Below are positions 23,449 to 29,005 of a stretch of DNA of 36,163 bases, piece after piece. The position numbers and the translations under genes are program-made. Under the pieces are notes generated by a model. It worked only from the letters and a program-made list of their open reading frames with translations. It did not search any database and was not told the origin of the DNA. This DNA comes from a virus, in the IMG/VR virus record IMGVR_UViG_3300031857_000627, positions 1 through 36,163 of that record, one strand, 5' to 3'. The stretch's first letter is position 1. Each line of letters starts with the position of its first letter.

Positions 23449-24089
23449 TAGTAGTCTTTTCGACGCAGCTTACCGCTAGTCTGTTGAAACCTGTCGGTCC
23501 AGTCAAACATAGTAACAGCTGAGTATTTAACCCCACTAGTAACTGGCATAGCTTGGTGTCTATATACATAATTTGATGGAAATAAGAAATGGTCTCCTCT
23601 TTCAGGTTTAACCTTTAGGTCAAACTCTTTAAACCATAGTTCTCCGCCTTCATAATCATCGTTTAAATATAAAACGGAAGACAGTACACAAGTAAATGTA
23701 GGACCGTGGTCAGGGTGAGTTTCAAACCACTGGCCTTCTCCGTACCTAATAAAGTTAATTACCTGCTGCCACTGACAATTAATATCGTGTAGCGGCTCAT
23801 AATGAGCTTTGCATTTATGAATAATATCGTTTGTAATATTGTAGATTTCGGCTATATCTTTGTTTTTCGAGTTAGCGGGCCATACATCAAGTTTTCCTAC
23901 TTTAAAGTCAACACAGTTTCTAATGTCATGTCGCTCTTGCTGATCTCCTACTTTTGCGGGAGACCACTGTCTAAAGTTAGTTTCAACCGACAGAGCGTCT
24001 TCTAGCATTTTTGGTAGGTCTATATCTTCAGGTATAGTGTTTTTATATAAGTAGATACCTGTAGCTAACTTTTCAAATTCGTATTCCAT
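23448..24089 (-). CDS. 2-oxoglutarate/Fe(II) oxygenase, prolyl-4-hydroxylase type
   Basis: This 213-aa enzyme has the double-stranded beta-helix metal triad: H125-x-D127 in ETHPDHG and H178 in YVYRHQ, with basic K188 (TSGVKYS) to hold 2-oxoglutarate. The strand YLNDDYEGGELWF between them is typical of the P4H family. Such enzymes hydroxylate proline or other side chains in proteins or small molecules. It is coupled by TAATG to the DUF6065-like gene and lies just after the PASTA-Hint gene, whose Pro-Thr repeats could be a substrate. It is a paralogue of the gene at 26575-27186, sharing NDDYEGGE. Confidence 0.88.
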   Translation of the reverse strand: MEYEFEKLATGIYLYKNTIPEDIDLPKMLEDALSVETNFRQWSPAKVGDQQERHDIRNCVDFKVGKLDVWPANSKNKDIAEIYNITNDIIHKCKAHYEPLHDINCQWQQVINFIRYGEGQWFETHPDHGPTFTCVLSSVLYLNDDYEGGELWFKEFDLKVKPERGDHFLFPSNYVYRHQAMPVTSGVKYSAVTMFDWTDRFQQTSGKLRRKDY

Positions 24090-24121
24090 GGTTCCTCGAT
24101 TCGTGTTCCGTGTAGTAGTTT

Positions 24122-25201
24122 TTACTTATTGTGCGATAGCATTGCCTCAGTAAAGTATATATCATAGGGTTCAACTCCAATATCATACACAGTAACACCG
24201 TCTTTATGGTGCTCTCTGGTTATGTCTTGTATTTGAACGAACTCTGTCACTGGACCAGCAAACTGCTTTAAGACTAACACTTTATCTGTTTCTTTTGCAA
24301 ATTGAGCTTTAGTAAACTCGTATTCCCCGTTACGCTCTACTAATATAATGTGATCAAACGTATAGGATTCGCCGTTAATTACAACTAAATCAGTTACCTC
24401 AGACTTAGTGATTCTGGTTACCGCTGTTGTTGTAAGTTCTTTTATAGTAAAAGTTCCGCTTAACCAATAATAAACATTTACCTTTTCTTCGCTTGGATCA
24501 ATTTCTTCTACGTTAAGTGACAACAAGTTGTCGCCAATAGACAAATTAGATGCCTCTACAAGACCTTTAGTAGTGTGTATTTTGGTGTTGCCAAGTACGC
24601 AGGTCATTCCGTATCCGCCACCTCCGTAAGGATTGTAAAAGAAAGAAGGAGCTTCATATGGTGGGGGTGGTGACACATAGGCGTACCCAATTAAGCCAGT
24701 TCCATATGGAATGTAATAACCGGGATAGAAAGAAGGAGGAGGTGTCGGTGTAACGGTTGGTGTAACAGAGGGTTCAACAGTTGGTGTAACAGATGGTGTA
24801 ACAGTTGGTGTAACGGCAAACCCTGGGTTAAAGAAATAAGGACCAAACGATGGAGCTGATGGTGAGTACGTAATTGTGTTTAACGTAATTGTGTCACCCA
24901 TACTTGCTAGTTCGTCTATCCCGGGAACTTGAGATTGGACAAAGCCACCACTATATCCGTTATAGGTTGTATCAGATGAGTTAGTGTTTGATTTACTTAC
25001 TGAAAAGCCTAAGGCGGTTAAAGTAGTTTGAGCTGTGTCATAAGCTGTGCCAGTTACGTTTGGGACTCTTTTAGCCGCAATACGCCAAGAGCCATTTTCT
25101 TTTATATATACAATATCTGCTTTTGACCATGACCCAGCCACTTTAGTGTAACCTTTAGTTACATTACGCCAAATATCAGATAACTTATATTTTACAGACA
25201 C
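24122..25201 (-). CDS. PASTA, Pro/Thr-linker and Hint (intein-like) domain protein
   Basis: This 359-aa protein has four parts. Residues 1-45 form a Trp-rich module (YTKVAGSWSKADIVYIKENG). Residues 46-108 form a PASTA domain (VPNVTGTAYDTAQTTLTALG, then QSQVPG ... GDTITL). A Pro/Thr/Ser linker follows (130-155, repeats of PTVTPSVTPT) with a Tyr/Pro/Gly-rich stretch to 199. The last part is a Hint domain: block A begins C201 (CVLGNTKIHTTKG), block B has T281-x-x-H284 (TFDH), and the end is VYDIGVEPYDIYFTEAMLSH then N358-K359. The Cys1, TxxH and terminal His-Asn of self-processing Hint domains are all present. There is no C-extein beyond one Lys, so cleavage would free residues 1-200 as a thioester able to join to a nucleophile. 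Probably a virion surface protein; partner unknown. Confidence 0.85.
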   Translation of the reverse strand: MSVKYKLSDIWRNVTKGYTKVAGSWSKADIVYIKENGSWRIAAKRVPNVTGTAYDTAQTTLTALGFSVSKSNTNSSDTTYNGYSGGFVQSQVPGIDELASMGDTITLNTITYSPSAPSFGPYFFNPGFAVTPTVTPSVTPTVEPSVTPTVTPTPPPSFYPGYYIPYGTGLIGYAYVSPPPPYEAPSFFYNPYGGGGYGMTCVLGNTKIHTTKGLVEASNLSIGDNLLSLNVEEIDPSEEKVNVYYWLSGTFTIKELTTTAVTRITKSEVTDLVVINGESYTFDHIILVERNGEYEFTKAQFAKETDKVLVLKQFAGPVTEFVQIQDITREHHKDGVTVYDIGVEPYDIYFTEAMLSHNK

Positions 25202-25216
25202 TAAAACTCCTAGAAG

Positions 25217-25345
25217 TTATACGTACTTAAACCAGATGTCTCCATCAATGCCATTTGTTGAAAGTGGGTCTAACGTAGAAAAAGTGATGTTTTGACGACC
25301 TTCGTTGTTCACTCCACTTATAACAGGACCGGTAACGTTTATCAC
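25217..25345 (-). CDS. Small putative fibre protein
   Basis: This 42-aa protein (MINVTGPVISGVNNEGRQNI ... NGIDGDIWFKYV) starts with GTG, sharing a base with the TAG stop of the upstream 110-aa gene (TAGTG). The ending GDIWFKYV resembles the Trp-aromatic modules found on phage collagen-like fibres. It probably belongs to the virion surface set with its neighbours. Confidence 0.6.
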   Translation of the reverse strand: MINVTGPVISGVNNEGRQNITFSTLDPLSTNGIDGDIWFKYV

Positions 25346-25677
25346 TACGCTACCTCAACTCCAGAAACAATGATGTTTAATGCGCTAGCGGTTCCCGCTT
25401 TAGCAACAAGAAAGTCTCCTATTTCTAAGACTTGACTGCATTTAAATGTAAGGGTTGAGTACCCAGACAGAGTAAGGGAACAAAGAATCTCATTACTTTG
25501 TGACGCAGTTCCTGCTGCAGGAACTAGGTTTACAGTAACAGTAGCTGCTGTAGCTGTTGTATTAGCTATTAGTATTTCTTTAATTACAGCTTTAACACCA
25601 GTTGCGGTGTAAATGGTTGAGTTTGAAGTGCCAAGCTGGGTTATTGAACCCAATCGTTTAGGGGTATAGACTGCCAT
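25345..25677 (-). CDS. Small beta-rich virion-type protein
   Basis: This 110-aa protein (MAVYTPKRLGSITQLGTSNS) is almost all Thr/Ala/Val-rich beta strands (ILIANTTATAATVTVNLVPA; VLEIGDFLVAKAGTASALNI), with no signal or membrane segment. It resembles small fibre- or capsid-decorating proteins common in aquatic phages, and resembles the 115-aa protein at 8041-8388 in style. Its stop overlaps the start of the 42-aa gene, placing it in the PASTA-Hint operon. Confidence 0.68.
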   Translation of the reverse strand: MAVYTPKRLGSITQLGTSNSTIYTATGVKAVIKEILIANTTATAATVTVNLVPAAGTASQSNEILCSLTLSGYSTLTFKCSQVLEIGDFLVAKAGTASALNIIVSGVEVA

Positions 25678-25717
25678 ATATTTCCTTTCTAACTGACCTT
25701 ATAGTACAGCATAACGG

Positions 25718-25894
25718 CTATCTATAGCCGTGCCAACCACGCCCAGGGTTCATATAAGATTTAACACTTGGACGTTCTTCTTTATTTATAAATATACGAC
25801 GTATGCCAAATCTAGAGTCTTTTATATTGAGTAGTTTGTGTTGGGCAAGGCCTTTAAACTCTTTAAGCCTACTCAAACGCTCCACCTGTTCCAT
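25718..25894 (-). CDS. Small basic protein, unknown function
   Basis: This 58-aa protein was found by translating the gap after the 67-aa gene: MEQVERLSRLKEFKGLAQHK ... NPGRGWHGYR. It is basic and helical at first. The ATG overlaps the end of the upstream gene by 22 bases; no strong ribosome site is visible, so a shorter start (GTG at 25885 or TTG at 25876) is possible. Confidence 0.5.
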   Translation of the reverse strand: MEQVERLSRLKEFKGLAQHKLLNIKDSRFGIRRIFINKEERPSVKSYMNPGRGWHGYR

Positions 25895-26076
25895 TGAATG
25901 GTTTCAGTCTTAACCCCAACAACAGCCCCTTTTGCCCTAGTAACGGCATCACGAAACTGTCTAGGGTTCATTTTCTTTTCTTGAGCACGCATTTGTGCTA
26001 AAGATTGAGTAGCGTAATCCTCTTTAAGACTTAGGTTTCTTTTGAGTTGACGCTTGTTGCCAGGTCTTTTTGCCAC
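25873..26076 (-). CDS. Small basic protein, unknown function
   Basis: This 67-aa protein (GTG start, MAKRPGNKRQLKRNLSLKED; later RDAVTRAKGAVVGVKTETIQ) is highly basic and could bind nucleic acid. It overlaps the preceding gene by 53 bases, a long overlap for this genome, which lowers confidence in the exact start. No family is recognised. Confidence 0.55.
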   Translation of the reverse strand: MAKRPGNKRQLKRNLSLKEDYATQSLAQMRAQEKKMNPRQFRDAVTRAKGAVVGVKTETIQWNRWSV

Positions 26077-26530
26077 TACCTTCAGCCTTCTGTTTAGGTT
26101 CTTTAGGTTCTGAGTACTTTACAGCCCCTAAAGTTGTTTTAATCTCGCTAATACCTTGACCCTTTAAAGATCCAGCAGAGTTTACCATTGCCTCATGGGA
26201 CTTTATATTAGAACGAAGTTTAGTGCGTTCAGCATGAGCCGTTTCTTTCTTCTTTAGATTTGAAGAGTGCTCAGCTCCTTTTTGTCTTCTATTTTCCTTG
26301 AGCTCTTCCATTTTGTTAGAGACCCAAGCTGAGTGAAGCTCACTTTGTTGATGGTGCTCGTGCTCAGCTCTCATAAGATTTAACTTGTTTTGGTAGTCTT
26401 GCTCTGACATTCCTGAACTTCCTAGTGTCTTTTTTGCTAAAGCACCAAGAGCTACGGCTGCTATCTTTTTACGCATGCCACCGCTCCCTCCAGTATGATG
26501 GGATTTACTAATATGTTCAAAAGTAGGCAT
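26024..26530 (-). CDS. Charged helical protein, unknown function
   Basis: This 168-aa protein has a Gly/Ser-rich N-terminus with a short Ala-rich hydrophobic helix (KKIAAVALGALAKKTLG), then a long charged helix rich in His, Glu, Lys and Gln (LMRAEHEHHQQSELHSAWVS) and a Lys-rich tail. The architecture suggests an oligomeric virion or scaffold-like accessory protein, but no family is recognised. It is the first gene upstream of the 67- and 58-aa genes in this operon. Confidence 0.65.
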   Translation of the reverse strand: MPTFEHISKSHHTGGSGGMRKKIAAVALGALAKKTLGSSGMSEQDYQNKLNLMRAEHEHHQQSELHSAWVSNKMEELKENRRQKGAEHSSNLKKKETAHAERTKLRSNIKSHEAMVNSAGSLKGQGISEIKTTLGAVKYSEPKEPKQKAEGSGKKTWQQASTQKKPKS

Positions 26531-26574
26531 GCTAAAAGTTTATACCACTTTAGCTACTTTGTACCTTTAATGGT

Positions 26575-27186
26575 TTATTCAAACCAGTTTACTATGGTCC
26601 AGCGGATTCCTGAGGTTACTGGGTGAACCGTGTGATTATACACATAATTAGCAGGAAATACAATAGCCTGGTTAGCTACTGGTTTGATTTTTAGGCCAAA
26701 TCTAGGAAACTCAATCTCTCCGCCCTCATAATCATCATTTAGGTAGTAAGAGATAGAACAAGTTCTTGGGTAAAGTTTGCTGTCGTCAACGTGGTCCATA
26801 AAGTAGTGCCCGGCACCGTACCTTAGTATTTGCCAGTTCTCTCCATTTATATGAGATAGGCATTTATTCTCAACACCATAATCTTTAACAACCGGTAAGA
26901 TTAATTCGTTCAAACTTAAATGGGTAGTGAGTTGACCGGGTGTTCCGTTAACAATTGTACTTCTATCGTATGCTGGGATGCCAATTGTATCAACTACTCT
27001 AACATTAGTGTCAACCCTGCTTTGTATCTCAGCGCCATCTCCCTGGTTTCTAACTTCTCCAGATTTCCAATGCAGTTGACCAGCTACTACTAAATCTTCT
27101 ATTTTAGATATAAACCCTTTAGGGTCTGGCATAACGTCATAATAAGAAGTTATGCCGGGAGATAAGATCGTTTTCTTAAAAGTCAT
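26575..27186 (-). CDS. 2-oxoglutarate/Fe(II) oxygenase, prolyl-4-hydroxylase type (second copy)
   Basis: This 203-aa enzyme has H132-x-D134 (MDHVDDS), distal H185 (YVYNHTV) and basic R195 (SGIRWT), the three iron ligands and 2-oxoglutarate anchor of the family. It shares SYYLNDDYEGGEIEF with its paralogue at 23448-24089, but the N-terminal halves differ strongly, so the two probably act on different substrates. It overlaps the 83-aa gene by ATGA. Hydroxylated Pro or another side chain in a virion protein is one possibility; a small-molecule substrate is another. Confidence 0.88.
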   Translation of the reverse strand: MTFKKTILSPGITSYYDVMPDPKGFISKIEDLVVAGQLHWKSGEVRNQGDGAEIQSRVDTNVRVVDTIGIPAYDRSTIVNGTPGQLTTHLSLNELILPVVKDYGVENKCLSHINGENWQILRYGAGHYFMDHVDDSKLYPRTCSISYYLNDDYEGGEIEFPRFGLKIKPVANQAIVFPANYVYNHTVHPVTSGIRWTIVNWFE

Positions 27187-27434
27187 GAGTTCTCCGTTCT
27201 TTTTAATTTACTTAAATTAGATTTAGAATGTTTTACCATAAGACGCCTAGTGGCTCTGTTAAAAGACTCAAACTTAGGCATAGTAGATAACGGAGTTATA
27301 TCTTTAAAGTATTTACTTATAAACTCAACTTCTTCATCTTTTACAATTAAAGATAGGCCTACTTCTACTGGAGCTTCAGGGATAGGTGTGTTCTCAAGCT
27401 CAGCTTTAGTTATGTGCACTCGTGGGTCTTGCAT
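27183..27434 (-). CDS. Hypothetical protein coupled to the oxygenase
   Basis: This 83-aa protein (MQDPRVHITKAELENTPIPE; later FESFNRATRRLMVKHSKSNL) has an acidic first half and a basic C-terminal tail. Its stop overlaps the oxygenase start (ATGA). The FNRATRRLM segment recalls small phage tail-assembly-type peptides, but this is not a firm match. Confidence 0.6.
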   Translation of the reverse strand: MQDPRVHITKAELENTPIPEAPVEVGLSLIVKDEEVEFISKYFKDITPLSTMPKFESFNRATRRLMVKHSKSNLSKLKRTENS

Positions 27435-27460
27435 GGGAGAACAATATCACAAAGAAAAGA

Positions 27461-27547
27461 TTAAAACCCTAAAGCTTCAAACTCGTCTATTGAGTCGTCT
27501 ATAGTTTTATCGTGCTCTTTATTACACTGACCGCATGCTTTACACAT
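27461..27547 (-). CDS. Tiny CxxCGxC peptide
   Basis: This 28-aa peptide (MCKACGQCNKEHDKTIDDSI, then DEFEALGF) follows the endolysin stop codon by one base (TAACATG). The CKACGQC start could bind zinc or hold a disulfide, and the rest is acidic. It resembles the CPTCGK tail of the upstream endolysin, so the two may have arisen together. Small size limits certainty. Confidence 0.5.
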   Translation of the reverse strand: MCKACGQCNKEHDKTIDDSIDEFEALGF

Positions 27548-27548
27548 G

Positions 27549-28109
27549 TTACTTACCGCAAGTTGGGCAGACTTCCGATGTTTTGGCTTTTGCGGGAGCA
27601 GCACCTGCTCCATTAAACTTTGGACGGCCAAACCCTACAATTGATATTTGTACTTTCTTTGGGTTCTTCTTGTAAGCACGAAGCTTTTTGCAGACCTCGC
27701 CACCATTTCTTTGGCTACCTTTTGCATCTCCAGATGTATTACCTTCAATGCACCAAACAGTTCCGTCTTCATTGTCTTTAATAACAATACCAACATGGCT
27801 AATACGGTCTACGCCATCTGCTGGAAAGTCAAAGTAAGCAATATCTCCTGGCTCCGGATCGGCAAGGTCTCCATCAATCCAAGCATTCTTCTTTTTAAAT
27901 GCAGCAGCACCACCTGGAGTATAAACAGTATTTGGTACCTTTACTCCTGCTTCATTTGCACACCACATTACAAAAGATCCGCACCAAGGCTGGAAGTTAG
28001 CCTTGGTATAAGCACCATATTTAGTTTCGTTATCTTTAGGACCTTCTATGGTTCCAACTTCAGCGGTAGCAACTTCAACAAGTTTCGCTGCTGTGCCTTG
28101 ATCAGCCAT
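27549..28109 (-). CDS. CHAP-domain endolysin (peptidoglycan amidase/endopeptidase)
   Basis: This 186-aa protein has a CHAP-type catalytic core: C43 in FQPWCGSFVMW, H105 in RISHVGIV and an acidic/amide residue near E122-N124 (WCIEGNTSG), with the first helix VEVATAEVGTIEGPKDNETK typical of the family. It should cut peptide bonds in the cell wall at lysis. No signal peptide is present, so release would need a holin. A short C-terminal tail ends CPTCGK. AAGGA precedes the ATG. It sits at the 3' side of several small membrane protein genes, a lysis arrangement. Confidence 0.88.
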   Translation of the reverse strand: MADQGTAAKLVEVATAEVGTIEGPKDNETKYGAYTKANFQPWCGSFVMWCANEAGVKVPNTVYTPGGAAAFKKKNAWIDGDLADPEPGDIAYFDFPADGVDRISHVGIVIKDNEDGTVWCIEGNTSGDAKGSQRNGGEVCKKLRAYKKNPKKVQISIVGFGRPKFNGAGAAPAKAKTSEVCPTCGK

Positions 28110-28111
28110 AA

Positions 28112-28522
28112 CTATTCCTTATCCCAATCAGTGTCTACTGGCTGTTCAGCTGGCATCTCGCCATCTGGCTTTGCTAGTCGACGGGCTTTAGCCTCATCAA
28201 TCTCTGCTTCTAACTTCTTATCGGCTTGAGTGTTTTTAGCATCCATTTCTTTGTTTGCTAGTTGTGCAGCCATAACATCTTTAGCGCCTGATTGGCCAAT
28301 GAGTAAACCAGCAAGCGTTCCTGTAATAAATGTAGCTACGCTACCCAATACGTTAAAGAACATCTTATCGTTCTCTGATTGGGCACCAATAGGTTGAGTT
28401 ACAAACAAAAGACCATAGAGAATTCCTATGGCAGTGAAAAATAGAATTGATCCTAAAGTGATGCCAAGGATAAACTTTAATCTAGCATCTAGTTCTTGCG
28501 GGGAAAGGCGTTCTCTACTCAT
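28112..28522 (-). CDS. Two-helix membrane protein, holin or lysis-accessory candidate
   Basis: This 136-aa protein has two transmembrane segments (about residues 16-41 and 56-78, including GSVATFITGTLAGLLIGQSG), then a charged helix (AQLANKEMDAKNTQADKKLE) and an acidic C-terminus. It directly precedes the endolysin (2-base gap), the usual holin place, although the long cytoplasmic tail is bigger than in classic holins. The stop of the lipoprotein gene overlaps its start by 8 bases. Confidence 0.7.
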   Translation of the reverse strand: MSRERLSPQELDARLKFILGITLGSILFFTAIGILYGLLFVTQPIGAQSENDKMFFNVLGSVATFITGTLAGLLIGQSGAKDVMAAQLANKEMDAKNTQADKKLEAEIDEAKARRLAKPDGEMPAEQPVDTDWDKE

Positions 28523-28712
28523 TTGGTGTTCCTTCTTTTATCTCAGGCACTAAGTCTACAGGACAAGTGCCGCTAGCGGTGCAGACAGGTGGTTTACACT
28601 CTGCTGTTTCCCAATTAGCTGGGTCTTGGCATGGGTAGCGGTAATGACCATCATAACCACATCCTGTTAATAGGAGGGCTGATAGTGATAGAAGTAGTAG
28701 TCGAGATTTCAT
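28515..28712 (-). CDS. Small lipoprotein
   Basis: This 65-aa protein begins MKSRLLLLSLSALLLTGCGY: basic start, hydrophobic core and LLTGC lipobox, so it should be lipid-anchored at Cys18. The mature part is Cys-rich (GHYRYPCQDPANWETAEC; later CTASGTCPVDL), giving four more Cys. I chose this ATG because it follows the stop of the 31-aa gene by four bases; a longer frame would overlap that gene. Small phage lipoproteins near lysis genes can act as outer spanins in Gram-negative hosts; with an actinobacterial host the job would be different, for example superinfection exclusion. Confidence 0.75.
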   Translation of the reverse strand: MKSRLLLLSLSALLLTGCGYDGHYRYPCQDPANWETAECKPPVCTASGTCPVDLVPEIKEGTPNE

Positions 28713-28716
28713 TGTG

Positions 28717-28812
28717 TTAGTGGAGTGTGCAGGTTCCGTTACAGCAGTCACATGCTGCATCTGATGTTCTGTGGTCGCAGCAGTCTGCTAGAGTTGATGT
28801 TACTTCAGTCAT
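28717..28812 (-). CDS. Cysteine-rich micropeptide
   Basis: This 31-aa peptide (MTEVTSTLADCCDHRTSDAA, then CDCCNGTCTLH) has six Cys, with CC-x8-C-x-CC-x3-C spacing. A strong GGAGGT Shine-Dalgarno lies just upstream of the ATG at 28812, and the lipoprotein start follows the stop closely. It may bind a metal. Alternatively it mainly serves to couple translation to the lipoprotein. Confidence 0.6.
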   Translation of the reverse strand: MTEVTSTLADCCDHRTSDAACDCCNGTCTLH

Positions 28813-28834
28813 TTAATACCTCCGGGTATTTAGT

Positions 28835-29005
28835 TTATTCGTCTTTTGGATTTCGCAAAGGGTAAGTAACTACCCAAGCAAGAAATGTTCCAACAGTGGC
28901 CCAACCTACTACGGACTTAGCGCTTCCATCAAGCACAATCCAAGCAATAAACATGCCTAGCAGGGTCCATAGCTGGTCTGCCATGTCTCTAAATAGGTTC
29001 TTCAA
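28835..29005 (-). CDS. Small two-helix membrane protein, holin-like
   Basis: This 56-aa protein (MKNLFRDMADQLWTLLGMFI; later VGWATVGTFLAWVVTYPLRN) has two hydrophobic segments separated by a short polar turn, and a charged end, a minimal holin shape. Translation may begin at TTG (29005), which overlaps the stop of the 652-aa gene (TTGA) with a GGAG-rich stretch before it, or at ATG (28984), giving 49 residues. Confidence 0.65.
   Translation of the reverse strand: MKNLFRDMADQLWTLLGMFIAWIVLDGSAKSVVGWATVGTFLAWVVTYPLRNPKDE

Noticed and set aside
24122-25201. A classical splicing intein with a homing nuclease
   Set aside because: There is only one residue after the terminal His-Asn, no C-extein, and no endonuclease domain; a Hint self-processing domain fits better.
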